A stretch of DNA of 64,000 nucleotides from Ornithinicoccus hortensis (GCF_006716185.1 NZ_VFOP01000001.1:3162001-3226000), one strand, 5' to 3'; shown: positions 9,173-18,318, counted from the stretch's first letter. Notes: generated from the letters alone by a model not told the origin. Translations and numbers: made by a program.

Positions 9173-9960
9173 TGCGGGGCGCGCGGGACGAGACGTTGGT
9201 GGTCGCTGACCTGGACGGCACGCTGACCTTCGCCGGGGACCGCCCGGAGCCGGTCGTCCTCGCGGCGTGGGACGCGCTGATGGCCATGCCCGGGGTCCGT
9301 GTGGCCCTGGCCACGGCACGCTCTCCGCGCTGCATACGCGGCTGGTTCGGCCCGCGGGTCAGCCAGATCGACCTGGTCTGCTGCAACGGGGCGCTGGTCG
9401 TGCCTGCTGCGGGGAGGGTGACGTCGAGTCCCCTGCCGGTGCGGGGCCTGCACCCCGTGGTTTCCCGGCTGGAGCACCTCGGCGTGGGCTACTGCCTGGA
9501 GTACGGCGACCACTTCGTGGCCAGCACACCGCGGGCGCTTCCCTGGATGGGCACCCGGCACCGCCGCCTGCTCCCTCGAGGCCTGGCACCCCGCCTCGAG
9601 GGGGTCCTGAAGCTCAGCGTCGCCTCGGCGGAGGCGGCACACGCTGCAGTGGTCGGCGTGCCGGGCCTCACCGTCCTCCCGCACGCAACGGGCGACGGCG
9701 ACGTGCTGGCTCGCGGCGTGGGCAAGGAGGTCGCGGTCGCCGACCTGCGCCGCCGTGGTGAGCGCCTGGTCGCCCTCGGCAACGACGCGAACGACCGCGG
9801 TCTGCTCGGGGCGGCCGACGCCGCATACCTGGTCGGTGGCGGCCTGCGGGACCTGGATCTGCTGCCCCACGTGCGGCGCGTCCCGGCTGTCTCAGACGCC
9901 GTGGCGCAGGTGCTCCGCACCGTGGCCGCCCACGCTGACAGGCGCCCAGTTACGGCGTGA
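9172..9960 (+). CDS. HAD-superfamily hydrolase (sucrose-phosphatase/Cof-like)
   Basis: The 262-residue protein shows HAD motif I (VVADLDGTLTF) with the nucleophile and acid/base aspartates, motif II in VALATARSP, and a motif IV region (ALGNDANDRGLLGAAD) that coordinates magnesium. The cap is between motifs II and IV, as in Cof-type/sugar phosphatases. The start ATG at 9172 overlaps the MFS stop codon, implying translational coupling. The 3' end overlaps the convergent aminotransferase gene by 11 bases. The phosphorylated substrate is unknown. Confidence 0.85.
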   Translation: MRGARDETLVVADLDGTLTFAGDRPEPVVLAAWDALMAMPGVRVALATARSPRCIRGWFGPRVSQIDLVCCNGALVVPAAGRVTSSPLPVRGLHPVVSRLEHLGVGYCLEYGDHFVASTPRALPWMGTRHRRLLPRGLAPRLEGVLKLSVASAEAAHAAVVGVPGLTVLPHATGDGDVLARGVGKEVAVADLRRRGERLVALGNDANDRGLLGAADAAYLVGGGLRDLDLLPHVRRVPAVSDAVAQVLRTVAAHADRRPVTA

Positions 9961-11083
9961 GCGCCCGGTCCAGCCCCTCGGCGAGACGCTCCACGGCGCC
10001 GTCGACGTCGGCCCACTTGTCCAGCCCGAAGAGTCCGAGCCGGAAGGTGGAGAAGTCCTCGGGTTCGCCGCACATCAGCGGCACCCCACCGGCGGCCTGG
10101 ATGCCGACCTGGACGAACTTCGCCCCGCTCTTGAAGCCGGGGTCGTCCGTGTGCACCACGACCACCGTGGGCGAGGCGAAGCCGTCGGCGGCCACCGAGG
10201 CGAACCCACGGTCGGCCAACAGCGCCCGCACCTTCTGCCCCAGGTCGACCTGGGCCTCCCGCAGGGCCGGCAGTCCCGCCTCGACGGCCTCCTGCATCAC
10301 CTCGACGTTGTGCGCCAGGGCGTCGGTCGGCATGGTCGCATGGTAGGAGTGGCGACCCTCGGCATACCCCTCGGCGATGCCCAACCACTTCTTCAGGTCG
10401 GCGGAGAAGCTGGTCGAGGTGGTCTGGTTGATCGCCTCGCGCGCCGCCTCGTTGACCATCACGTATGCCGCGCCGGGCCAGCCGCTCCACCCCTTCTGGG
10501 GGGCGGTGATCAGGACGTCGACGGCGAGGTCCTTCATGTCGACCCACAGGGCGCCGGAGGCGATGCAGTCCAGCACGAACAGTCCCCCGGCCTCGTGGGT
10601 GGCGCGGGCGAGCTCGCGCACGTAGTCGTCCGGCAGCAGGATGCCGGAGGCCGTCTCCACGTGGGCGGCGAGCACCACGGCCGGTCGCTGCTCGGCGATG
10701 GCGGCCGTGACCTCCTCGATCGGCGGCGGCGCCCAGGGCGAGGGGTGGCTATCGCTCGTGGGCCGGGCGGTGAGCACCGTGGTGTCGTCGGTGATCGCGC
10801 CCATCTCCAGGATCTGCGACCAGCGGTAGGAGAAGAACCCGTTGCGCACGATGAGGCAGCGCCGGCCGGTCGCCAGCTGACGCGCGACGGCCTCCATGCC
10901 GTAACTCCCACCACCGGGCACGATCGCCACCGAGTCCGCGTGGTAGGTGGTCTTCAGCAGGTCGATGAGCTGCTGCATCACCCCCACGAAGCGCTGGGAC
11001 ATGTGGTTGAGCGCGCGGTCGGTGAAGACGACGGAATACTCCAGGAGCCCGTCCGGGTCGATCTCAGGGCGAGGAAGGTGCAT
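9950..11083 (-). CDS. Class V aminotransferase (PLP), alanine-glyoxylate/phosphonate type
   Basis: The 377-residue protein is a fold-type I PLP enzyme. IVPGGGSYGMEAVARQL near residue 55 binds the PLP phosphate and AHVETASGIL precedes the conserved LFVLDCIAS aspartate. The Schiff-base lysine is in ITAPQKGWSG. The family transfers amino groups from alanine, serine or 2-aminoethylphosphonate to an oxo-acid. It is monocistronic and convergent with the HAD gene. The substrate cannot be decided here; alanine-glyoxylate aminotransferase-like is the best general label. Confidence 0.85.
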   Translation of the reverse strand: MHLPRPEIDPDGLLEYSVVFTDRALNHMSQRFVGVMQQLIDLLKTTYHADSVAIVPGGGSYGMEAVARQLATGRRCLIVRNGFFSYRWSQILEMGAITDDTTVLTARPTSDSHPSPWAPPPIEEVTAAIAEQRPAVVLAAHVETASGILLPDDYVRELARATHEAGGLFVLDCIASGALWVDMKDLAVDVLITAPQKGWSGWPGAAYVMVNEAAREAINQTTSTSFSADLKKWLGIAEGYAEGRHSYHATMPTDALAHNVEVMQEAVEAGLPALREAQVDLGQKVRALLADRGFASVAADGFASPTVVVVHTDDPGFKSGAKFVQVGIQAAGGVPLMCGEPEDFSTFRLGLFGLDKWADVDGAVERLAEGLDRALTP

Positions 11084-11254
11084 ACCTCACGCTATCGCCC
11101 ACGCCCGGTCCGCCCGCCACCACCCATGGCAGCGTGTCCGGTCCCCGCGCGACCACTGGACCAACGGCATGCCGCGGGAACCGTCAGGATGGGCAGGACG
11201 TCGAAGCGGTGATCCAGCCACGGCGGCCGGCCTGGCTCGTGAGAAAGGGTATCC

Positions 11255-11908
11255 ATGACACAGTCTTCGCAGGTCAGGAGTCGGGTGTGGCTGGCGGCGG
11301 GATGCGCGCTGATCGCGGGCGTCGCCCTCGGGGCCGGCGGCGCCCGAGCGCTCGGCGGTGACGACGGACCGGACTCAAGTGCCACCGTGACACTGCCCGA
11401 GCAGCTCGACGGGATGCGACCCGAGGCGGACGTGATCGCCGAAGTCGTCGGCGGCTCGGACAACGCCGGGGCCCAGGAGACGGTACGGAAGCGGCAGACC
11501 GTCCGCGACGAGGCCACGGTCACCCTGTCGGCCGCGTACGGCGGCGCAACGACTGCCGGTGCTGCCTACTCCGACGACGAGCTGGAGACCTCCGTGACCG
11601 TCTTCGCGGTCGCCGCGACCTCGCCGGGTCTCTGGTCCAGCCAGGACACCGAATCGGCACCGGAGATCCTCAACCTGGCGACCCCGATGGAGTGGGTCGA
11701 GGTGGACGGGGACGCCCAGTGCCTGACGCGCCCGCAGACGCCCTACCGGGAGGGCACGGACCCGGCGGACATCGAGTCCTACGTCGTGCGGTGCCAGGTT
11801 TCTGCGGAGGACCACACCGTGATCCTGGAGGTGCAGGGGTCGCAGATGCCGCCGGAGCGTGGGCTGGAGCTGGTCCAGCTGGCGGCCGACGAGGTCGAGA
11901 TCGGCTGA
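11255..11908 (+). CDS. Secreted or membrane-anchored hypothetical protein
   Basis: The 217-residue protein starts with a short basic stretch and a hydrophobic segment (LAAGCALIAGVALGAGGA) that could be a signal anchor or signal peptide. An Asp-rich, largely hydrophilic domain with two cysteines (CLTRP and VVRCQV, possibly disulfide-bonded) follows. No known family is recognised. It is divergent from the aminotransferase across 171 bases and ends two bases before the convergent FMN-binding-like gene. An extracytoplasmic location is inferred from the N terminus and the cysteine pair. Confidence 0.7.
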   Translation: MTQSSQVRSRVWLAAGCALIAGVALGAGGARALGGDDGPDSSATVTLPEQLDGMRPEADVIAEVVGGSDNAGAQETVRKRQTVRDEATVTLSAAYGGATTAGAAYSDDELETSVTVFAVAATSPGLWSSQDTESAPEILNLATPMEWVEVDGDAQCLTRPQTPYREGTDPADIESYVVRCQVSAEDHTVILEVQGSQMPPERGLELVQLAADEVEIG

Positions 11909-11910
11909 CG

Positions 11911-12462
11911 TCACGCCGGGCGCCCACCGTCTCGGTCGGTCGGCTCGAACTCCCACCGCCCGTCCTGCCGTACCAGCCGGGCGCTGCGCCGGCCGAACGG
12001 CTCCGGGGCGATGACGGCCGTGGCCGACCAGGCTTCCAGTGCCACCGGTCGGCAGGTGATGGCGACGTAGGTCTGGTCGGGTCCCGCCGCCCAGAACGAG
12101 CGCCACGCCGGCTTGAACGGCAGGTGTCCCTCCGTCTGCACTGTGGCTTCGCAGTCGAGCGTCACGCAGGCCCGCCGACGGTCGTCCTGGTAGACGAGGA
12201 GGCAGCGACCGGTCCGCCGGATATCCGCGACCTTGCGCGACGCAGGGTCCGTGCCGAGCCGGATCAGCCCGTCGCGGGGGGCGAACGGTTCGAGCACCCG
12301 CGCCGCCGGCCCGTCTTCCGCTGCCGTGACCATCAGGCAGTACCTGCGAGAGTTGACGAACTCCCAGGCCCACCGGGCGATGTCGGCCGGGTCCGTCAGC
12401 TGCCTCCGCCGCGCCCAGGACCGGTAGGTCAGGGCCAACCGTTCGGTGATCTCTCTGCGCAC
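11911..12462 (-). CDS. Pyridoxamine 5'-phosphate oxidase family (FMN/F420 split-barrel) protein
   Basis: The 183-residue protein has the split-barrel pattern ARRRQLTDPADI...SRRYCLMVTA, then FAPRDGLIRLGTDPASRKVADI and a CLLVYQDDRRRACVTLDCEA strand. This is how the PPOX-like superfamily binds FMN or F420. The GTG at 12462 with GGTAGG upstream is preferred; the open frame continues to 12591 with low-complexity residues, so the start is uncertain by about 43 codons. It is divergent from the glyoxalase-like gene. Confidence 0.7.
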   Translation of the reverse strand: MRREITERLALTYRSWARRRQLTDPADIARWAWEFVNSRRYCLMVTAAEDGPAARVLEPFAPRDGLIRLGTDPASRKVADIRRTGRCLLVYQDDRRRACVTLDCEATVQTEGHLPFKPAWRSFWAAGPDQTYVAITCRPVALEAWSATAVIAPEPFGRRSARLVRQDGRWEFEPTDRDGGRPA

Positions 12463-12602
12463 CCGATCGAACCTACCCGCCGACCCGCTCCCCCCGTCCG
12501 GGATCGAGGTCAGGTCCTCCTCGGGTCGTGCCGTCACCGCGCCGGTGCAAGACTGGATGGGCAGCGGCCGATCACCGGCCCGCACGAGCAACGGAGCACG
12601 TC

Positions 12603-12983
12603 ATGGCACACGGCGACATCACGCACATCGACATCCCGGTCTCGGACCACGCCCGGGCCACCGAGTTCTACCAGGCGCTGTTCGGCTGGGAGATCGCCGA
12701 GGTGCCCGGCTTCGAGGGCTACCCGATGTGGCAGGCCCCGAACAAGATCAGCGGTGGCGGGCTCGCCCCGCGCGACGAGAGCTTCACCCAGCCCCGCTCC
12801 TACGTCGAGGTCGACTCCATCGACGACACCCTCGCCGTGGTGGCCGAGCAGGGCGGCACCGTCGTGCAGCCCAAGCAGCCGATCTCCGAGACCAGCTGGT
12901 GGGCCTTCTTCGAGGACCTCGACGGCAACGTCATCGGGCTCTACGAGGGCACCACGGACTCCGGCGTGGGAGACACCCCGTGA
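12603..12983 (+). CDS. VOC-family (glyoxalase/bleomycin-resistance-like) protein
   Basis: The 126-residue single-domain protein has the vicinal oxygen chelate fold. Diagnostic blocks are HIDIPVSDHARATEFYQALF at the N terminus and FEDLDGNVIGLYE at the C terminus, with paired beta-alpha-beta-beta-beta modules between. Members bind a divalent metal and act as lyases, dioxygenases or drug-binding proteins; the role of this one is not known. The ATG at 12603 begins the domain. Its stop overlaps the GTG of the next gene (GTGA), indicating coupling to the zinc-finger protein. Confidence 0.85.
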   Translation: MAHGDITHIDIPVSDHARATEFYQALFGWEIAEVPGFEGYPMWQAPNKISGGGLAPRDESFTQPRSYVEVDSIDDTLAVVAEQGGTVVQPKQPISETSWWAFFEDLDGNVIGLYEGTTDSGVGDTP

Positions 12984-13276
12984 ACTCGCCCTGCAGCCAT
13001 GTCGAGACGACCCACGAGGTCCAGCCTTCGGGCCACGGCTGCGAGGAGTGTCTTCGCGACGGGGGCTCGTGGGTGCACCTGCGGATCTGTATGACGTGCG
13101 GTCACGTCGGGTGTTGCGACAGTTCCCCCGGCAAGCACGCGACGGCCCACTGGCAGGACCACGGCGACCACCCACTCGTGCGATCGTTCGAGCCGGGTGA
13201 GGACTGGTGGTGGTGCTACGTCGACGAGATCGCCTTCCGGGTGCCGTCGGCGCCCCCTGCGCCGTCCTACGAATAG
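12980..13276 (+). CDS. UBP-type zinc-finger protein
   Basis: The 98-residue protein is a stand-alone ubiquitin-protease-type zinc finger. The Cys/His ligands are visible in SPCSHVE, CEECLRDG, CMTCGHVGCCD and the HATAHWQDHGDHP histidines. Bacterial versions of this small domain occur as free proteins of unknown partner. The start is a GTG overlapping the VOC stop, so the two are translated together. A redox or protein-binding role is only inference. The protein is complete for its family. Confidence 0.85.
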   Translation: MNSPCSHVETTHEVQPSGHGCEECLRDGGSWVHLRICMTCGHVGCCDSSPGKHATAHWQDHGDHPLVRSFEPGEDWWWCYVDEIAFRVPSAPPAPSYE

Positions 13277-13363
13277 CTGGTTCGCTTCGATCTACACCGG
13301 CGGCGCGTCGGGACGCCGTGGCCCCAGCCGCACAACGGTCCGTCGGACACGAGCAAGGCGGGA

Positions 13364-14146
13364 CTACCCGCGCGGACCACGCCTCTCGAGGAAGGCCCGG
13401 GCGTTCACCGCGACGTCGCCGTGCAGGAACGAGGCGACCATCCCGCTCGTGAGGTCCTGCACGTCCCAGGCCTCCTGCTCCAGGAGCATGGCCTTGGTCC
13501 GCGTGACCGAGTAGGCGGACGAGGAGGCGAACGCCTTCACCATCCGGAGCAGGTGCTGGTCCAGTTCCTCGGCCGCGAGCACGTCCTCGACCACCCCGCG
13601 CCGCAGGCACTCCCGGGCGTTGAGCGCGCGCCCCTGCAGGAGCACGGACCGCGCCGTCCCGGGCCCACCGATCTGCGCCAGCCGTCGGGCCGTCACACCG
13701 TCCGGCACGACCCCGAGCGTGGCCATCGGGATCTGGAAGCTCACGTCGTCCCGGGCGACCCGTAGGTCGCAGGCCAGTGCGATCTCGGCGCCGCCACCGG
13801 CCACGTGCCGCTCGAGGACGGCCACCGTCGGGTGCGGAAACGTGACCAGGCTGAGCAGGGCGCGGGCGACCCGCTCGCAGAACCGGGTGGCCTGCTCGCG
13901 GCCCTGCGTCGCGGCCAGCACCTCGTTGAGGTCCGCGCCCGAGGAGAAGACCCCGCCGGCGCCGCGGAGGGTCACCACCCGGAGCCCGTCCCGGTCACGC
14001 AGTTCCTCCAGGATCTGCCGGAGCTGGTCCCACATCGGGCCGGTGACGGCGTTGTGCTTGCCGACGTTGTCGATCACCAGGTGGGCGACCGCACCGTCGA
14101 CGGTGCAGGTGATCCGGCCCGCGGACCGGTCCGCGGCGTCAGTCAC
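13364..14146 (-). CDS. Enoyl-CoA hydratase/isomerase (crotonase) family protein
   Basis: The 260-residue crotonase-fold protein binds acyl-CoA; its oxyanion-hole segments are GVFSSGADLNE and VAGGGAEIALACDL, the latter with one of the two family glutamates. At the position of the second catalytic glutamate (usually P-E in F..PE..LG) the sequence is FQIPMATLGVVPDG, so Glu is replaced by Met. That makes a simple hydratase reaction less certain; isomerase, hydrolase or lyase chemistry is possible. The GTG at 14146 overlaps the upstream TRAP gene stop by eight bases, indicating translational coupling in the CoA-transferase/TRAP operon. Confidence 0.85.
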   Translation of the reverse strand: MTDAADRSAGRITCTVDGAVAHLVIDNVGKHNAVTGPMWDQLRQILEELRDRDGLRVVTLRGAGGVFSSGADLNEVLAATQGREQATRFCERVARALLSLVTFPHPTVAVLERHVAGGGAEIALACDLRVARDDVSFQIPMATLGVVPDGVTARRLAQIGGPGTARSVLLQGRALNARECLRRGVVEDVLAAEELDQHLLRMVKAFASSSAYSVTRTKAMLLEQEAWDVQDLTSGMVASFLHGDVAVNARAFLERRGPRG

Positions 14147-15191
14147 CGGCGCTCTGCGCCTCGTCCAGCAGCCGCTGACCGTCCTCGACACGTTCCGCGA
14201 AGGACTTCCAGGCGGTCTCCTTGGACAGTTCCTGCCACTGTTCGAAGGCCGCATCGTCCATCTCGACGACCTCCACGCCGGACTCCTTGAGGACGGCCGT
14301 GGCCTCCGTCTCGTCCTCGCTCGCCATCGCGTACGCCTCCGGCTGCAGCTCCTCCGACACGCTCTGCACGATGTCCTGCTGCTCCGGCGAGAGCTTGTCC
14401 CAGCTCTCGTTGCTGATGATCAGCGGGTTGGCGATGAACCAGAACGAGTTCTCGGTGGAGGCCGTGTAGCTGTCGATCTGCTCCTGCAGGTTGAAGGAGA
14501 TCGTCGACGACGGCGAGGTGCTCACTCCGTCCAACACCCCGGTCTGCAGGGCCGAGTAGATCTCGTTGGAGGGCAGGCTGGTGATCCCCGCGCCGGCCGC
14601 CTCGAGCACCTCCTCGGTGGCACCGCCGGCGCCGCGCATCACCATGCCGGGGCGGATGTCGTCGGGAGTGACGATCGGGTCGCCCTTGGTCGCGAAGATC
14701 CCCGAGCCCCACATCCAGATGAGGATCTTCACGCCGTGCTCCTCGGTGATCTCCTCCACCGACTCACCGATCGTGGAGGTCCCCCACGCCTCCGCCTGCT
14801 CGTGGTTGCGGATCAGGCCGGGCATGAGCGTGATGTCGAACGCCGGCACGTGCCCCGCAGCGTAGGACAGCGGGAAGACCGAGGCGTCGACCGAGCCGTT
14901 GGTCATCGCCGAGTACTGCTCGGTCGCCTTGACCAGGCTGGCGTTGGGGTAGACCTGGACCTCGATCGAGCCGTCACTGCGCTCGCTGACCTCCTCGGCG
15001 AACCGCTGGGCGATCAGCGCCCGGTGATCCCCGTCCCCGTCGACGCCGACGTCGGGCCACTGGTGCGAGAGCCGCAGGGTCACCGCGTCCTCGGCACCGC
15101 CGCCGCCGCCGGAACCACAGGCGGTCAGAGCGAGCAGACTGACGAGCGGAAGGCATACCAGGGCTCGCCGGAGGGTGAGGGTGGGTGTCAT
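14139..15191 (-). CDS. TRAP-type transporter substrate-binding lipoprotein (DctP family)
   Basis: The 350-residue protein has a lipoprotein signal (LVSLLALTACGSG, lipobox Cys near residue 25) and the DctP pattern. Features are LRLSHQWP, QRFAEEVSERSDGSIEVQVYPNAS, a ligand-binding stretch around GMVMRGAGGATEEVLEAAGA, and the QTGVLDGVSTS segment. It would capture an organic acid outside the membrane for a DctQ/DctM permease. No DctQ or DctM gene is present next to it in this window, which is unusual. It sits between the CoA-transferase (63-base gap) and the crotonase (overlap), suggesting that the imported acid is activated by CoA transfer and then degraded. Confidence 0.88.
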   Translation of the reverse strand: MTPTLTLRRALVCLPLVSLLALTACGSGGGGGAEDAVTLRLSHQWPDVGVDGDGDHRALIAQRFAEEVSERSDGSIEVQVYPNASLVKATEQYSAMTNGSVDASVFPLSYAAGHVPAFDITLMPGLIRNHEQAEAWGTSTIGESVEEITEEHGVKILIWMWGSGIFATKGDPIVTPDDIRPGMVMRGAGGATEEVLEAAGAGITSLPSNEIYSALQTGVLDGVSTSPSSTISFNLQEQIDSYTASTENSFWFIANPLIISNESWDKLSPEQQDIVQSVSEELQPEAYAMASEDETEATAVLKESGVEVVEMDDAAFEQWQELSKETAWKSFAERVEDGQRLLDEAQSAGD

Positions 15192-15254
15192 GGGTCGTCC
15201 TTCGCTGTGCGGGGAGGTCGCGGCGCCGTGGCCACGCTGGTGGTGGGTGGTTGA

Positions 15255-16403
15255 TCAGTGGTGGCCGAGCTGGGCGAGGACCTCCTCGGTGTGTTCGCCG
15301 AGCACCGGAGGGGGCCGCCTGACGTCGGGGAGCTCTCCATCCAACCGGATCGGCCCGCGGAGCAGTTCGACGGGCCCGAGCCCCGGGTGCTCGACCTGTG
15401 CGGTGATCCCCAGCGCCCGCACCTGGGCATCGGCGAAGACGCCCGCCATGTCGTTGATCCTCCCGGCCGGGATCCCCACCTCGGCGAACCGGCTCAACCA
15501 GTATGCCGAGGGTTGCGTACAGAGTCTCCGGTTGAGTTCCTCGGTGAGCGACCCACGGTGGCGCACGCGGGCGTCCTGGTCCCGGTAGTCGGTCGAGTGT
15601 ATGAGGGCCTCCAGGCCCACCACCTCGCACAACGACTCCCACTGGGCCTGGGTGGCAGCGGCGATATTGATGCCGGTATCCGCACACTCGAAGACCCCGT
15701 AGGGCGCGATGACCGGGTGGTCGTTCCCGGCCGGTCCCGCGGACTCCCCGAGGGAGAGGAAGCGTTGCGTGTGGAAGGTCAGCACCCCGATCACGCTCTC
15801 CAGCAGCGAGACCTCGACGGATCGAACCGGTGCCTGACGGGCGTGGCCGGCAAGAGCGGCCGTGGTGCCCAGCGCCGCGAACATGCCGGTGAGCAGGTCG
15901 GCGATCGGCACCCCGGCACGGGTGGGCTGTCCGTCCGTGCCGGTCACCGACATGAAGCCACCTATGCCCTGCGCGATCTGGTCGAAGCAGGCGGCGTTCT
16001 TTAGCGGGCCGACCGGTCCGAACCCGCTGACCCTCGTCAGGACGAGCCCGGGGAAGTCCTGGCGCAGCACCTCGGGTCCAAGACCCATGTCCTCCAGCAC
16101 GCCCGGGCGGAAGTTCTCGACGAGGACGTCCGCGGTGCCGAGCAGCTCGCGCAGCACGGACATCCCCTCCCCGGAACGCAGGTCCAGCACGACCGATCGC
16201 TTGTTCCGGTTGACCGAGACGTCATACAGGCTGGTGTCCCCGTCGAAAGGTCCCCAGGTCCGGATCATGTCCCCCTGTGGCGTCTCGACCTTGACCACGT
16301 CCGCGCCCAGGTCGGCCAGCAGGGTGCTGCAGAAGGGGCCGGACAGCGCCCTGCTGAGGTCGATGACGCGGATGCCGTCGAGCGGGAGCGGGGCCGAGGA
16401 CAT
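15255..16403 (-). CDS. CaiB/BaiF (family III) CoA-transferase
   Basis: The 382-residue protein matches family III CoA-transferases, which move CoA between carboxylic acids through an aspartyl-CoA intermediate. Seen are the N-terminal LDGIRVIDLSRALSGPF and LADLGADVVKVE blocks, NRNKRSVVLDL, VLVENFRPGVL, and the IADLLTG segment carrying the likely catalytic Asp. It is the first gene of a three-gene operon with the TRAP binding protein and crotonase. The PucR-type regulator upstream on the same strand is the probable controller. The acid pair is unknown. Confidence 0.9.
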   Translation of the reverse strand: MSSAPLPLDGIRVIDLSRALSGPFCSTLLADLGADVVKVETPQGDMIRTWGPFDGDTSLYDVSVNRNKRSVVLDLRSGEGMSVLRELLGTADVLVENFRPGVLEDMGLGPEVLRQDFPGLVLTRVSGFGPVGPLKNAACFDQIAQGIGGFMSVTGTDGQPTRAGVPIADLLTGMFAALGTTAALAGHARQAPVRSVEVSLLESVIGVLTFHTQRFLSLGESAGPAGNDHPVIAPYGVFECADTGINIAAATQAQWESLCEVVGLEALIHSTDYRDQDARVRHRGSLTEELNRRLCTQPSAYWLSRFAEVGIPAGRINDMAGVFADAQVRALGITAQVEHPGLGPVELLRGPIRLDGELPDVRRPPPVLGEHTEEVLAQLGHH

Positions 16404-16495
16404 GGACCGAGGTTAGGGCGGCGGGGAGCGTGGTCACCATGTGTCGAACCACATCATCGGGACACGGTTCATGGTTCCCACCCCATGAGTTTCGG

Positions 16496-18247
16496 TCAGC
16501 CTTCCTGCAACCTCCTGAGCCGGAGCGCCACCTGGAGGTCGACGAGGCGTTCCGGCTCCTGCCAGTCCTGTCCGAGCAGGTCGGCCACCCGACCCAACCG
16601 CTGGGTCACCGTGTTCGGGTGCACGGTGAGCCTGGTCGCGGCCTCCCGGAGGCTGCGCCCGGACTCCAGGTAGCACTCCACGGTCTCGCGGAGCCGGCTG
16701 CCGCGGCGGGCGTCGTACTCCAGGACCGGGCCGATGCTGCGCGCGATGAACTCCGCCGGCGAGTTCCCCTCCCCCTTCCCGAGCAGCAGACCGAGGTACC
16801 CCAGGGCACCGATCGTGGCCCATCGCTGGCGACCTCCCAGCGCCTCCCGGGCGCGGAGGCAGGCGCTCGCCTCCTGGAACGCCTGTGGGAGGTCCGCCAG
16901 CCCGGTCACCGGCCGACTCGCCCCGATCGTGAAACGGTCGAGGCTCGCACCCAGCCGCTCGTCGAGGTCCGCAGCGGCCTGCTCCTCATCGGTCCCCCGG
17001 ATGATGACGACCGTCTCGGCACCGGCGTGCGAGGCGAACCCGCCCCGGGAGGTCGCGAAGCCCCGGACCTCCCGGAGCGACTCCTGCCCGGCGTCGACGG
17101 TCGAGACGGCGAGGACGATGAGGTCCGTCCCGTCGACCAGGCCGACCTGGGCAGCCCGTTCCCTGCTGAGCGGGTCGGCTCCCTCGGCTGAGACGAGGGC
17201 GCGGACCAGGTCGCTGGTCATCCGGCTGCGGGCGTCGTCGACAGCCCGGGCACGGGTGGCCACGAGCGCGAACACCACGCCGGCGCGTTCCAGGGTGCGC
17301 ACCTCGAGCGGCATCAGCGTGGGCGCTTCCGGTCGGGAGAGCGCGATCCCGCCCAGCACCTCCGACCCCGCCGACACCGGCACGATCCACCGGGCGCTGC
17401 CGTCTGCCCCGGCGGACTGCTGGGCGCGACCCGAACGACAGATCTGGGCCCACTCCTCGGCCCCGATCCGGAACGTCGCGTCCAGCGTCGTGGGCTCGCC
17501 TCCGGAAGGGGCACCGTCCGGGTCGAGGGCCACGCACCGGGCGCCGAGGATGTCGGCGACAGCACCGACGATCTCGTCCGGGCCCGCCCCCCGGAGAACC
17601 AGGGTGGTGAGCCGGTCGTGGGCGACGGCCGAGGACTCCAGGTCAGCCTTGCCCGCCCGCAGCGATGCGTTGGCCTGCCGCAACTCGGCCACGGCCCGTT
17701 GGTTCTCCTCGTGGAGACGGGCGCTGTTCAGGGCGAGCGCGGCGAGGCTACCGAGGGTCGACAACGTGCTGACGTGAGACATGTCCAGCTCGGTGCGTCG
17801 TCGGTAGCCCGCCATCAGGACCCCGATCACGTCCTCGTTGCGGAACAGGGGCACACCCACCATCGAGACCAGGCCCTCCGCCCGCACGGAGTCGTCGCCC
17901 AACGGGTCGTGCCGGATGAACTCGTCGGCCAGGTAGTCCTGCGTGATGTACGGGCTGCGGGAGTCGGCGACCCTGCCGGTCAGTCCGGACCCCGCGGGCG
18001 TCCGCTGTTGGCGGAAGGCCTCCGTCAGTGCACCATCGAGGGCGCGCACGGACTGATCCCCGACCGCCTCGGTCCCCTGCAGGTTGACGTGGGCCAGATC
18101 GCAGTTGAGCAAGGTCCTCGCGGTGGACAGCACGGCCTCGAGCAACTCGTCGAAGGCCTGCACCCGGAACAGTCGCTCCGCAGCGGTCAGCAGGAGGCGG
18201 AGTTGGCGAGCCTCCTCCAGGGTGCCGCCGTACGGACCTGAACCCAT
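16496..18247 (-). CDS. GAF-domain, PucR/CdaR-type transcriptional regulator
   Basis: The 583-residue protein has an N-terminal GAF sensor domain (about residues 15-170; GSGLTGRVADSRSPYI and SMVGVPLFRNEDVIGVLMAGY), a short coiled coil and a middle GGDEF-like/CdaR region. The C-terminal PucR helix-turn-helix is ECYLESGRSLREAATRLTVHPNTVTQRLGR. This is the layout of regulators that switch on catabolic operons when a small ligand is present. The ATG at 18247 has GAGGAA at good spacing. The CoA-transferase operon starts 92 bases downstream on the same strand and is the likely target. Confidence 0.88.
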   Translation of the reverse strand: MGSGPYGGTLEEARQLRLLLTAAERLFRVQAFDELLEAVLSTARTLLNCDLAHVNLQGTEAVGDQSVRALDGALTEAFRQQRTPAGSGLTGRVADSRSPYITQDYLADEFIRHDPLGDDSVRAEGLVSMVGVPLFRNEDVIGVLMAGYRRRTELDMSHVSTLSTLGSLAALALNSARLHEENQRAVAELRQANASLRAGKADLESSAVAHDRLTTLVLRGAGPDEIVGAVADILGARCVALDPDGAPSGGEPTTLDATFRIGAEEWAQICRSGRAQQSAGADGSARWIVPVSAGSEVLGGIALSRPEAPTLMPLEVRTLERAGVVFALVATRARAVDDARSRMTSDLVRALVSAEGADPLSRERAAQVGLVDGTDLIVLAVSTVDAGQESLREVRGFATSRGGFASHAGAETVVIIRGTDEEQAAADLDERLGASLDRFTIGASRPVTGLADLPQAFQEASACLRAREALGGRQRWATIGALGYLGLLLGKGEGNSPAEFIARSIGPVLEYDARRGSRLRETVECYLESGRSLREAATRLTVHPNTVTQRLGRVADLLGQDWQEPERLVDLQVALRLRRLQEG

Positions 18248-18295
18248 GCGTTCCTCACAATCCACGCGTGCACCGGGCGCACCCCACCGTAGCCG

Positions 18296-18318
18296 CGGCA
18301 TACACCAGCGGTATGCCG
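18296..18318. promoter_or_regulatory. Eight-base inverted repeat upstream of the PucR-type gene
   Basis: CGGCATAC (18296-18303) and GTATGCCG (18311-18318) are perfect reverse complements separated by seven bases. The dyad lies about 49 bases upstream of the PucR-type start codon and 147 bases before the OmpA-like gene. It is a candidate operator for either promoter. Its GCATAC core is also frequent across the window inside genes, so chance symmetry is possible. Confidence 0.35.
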
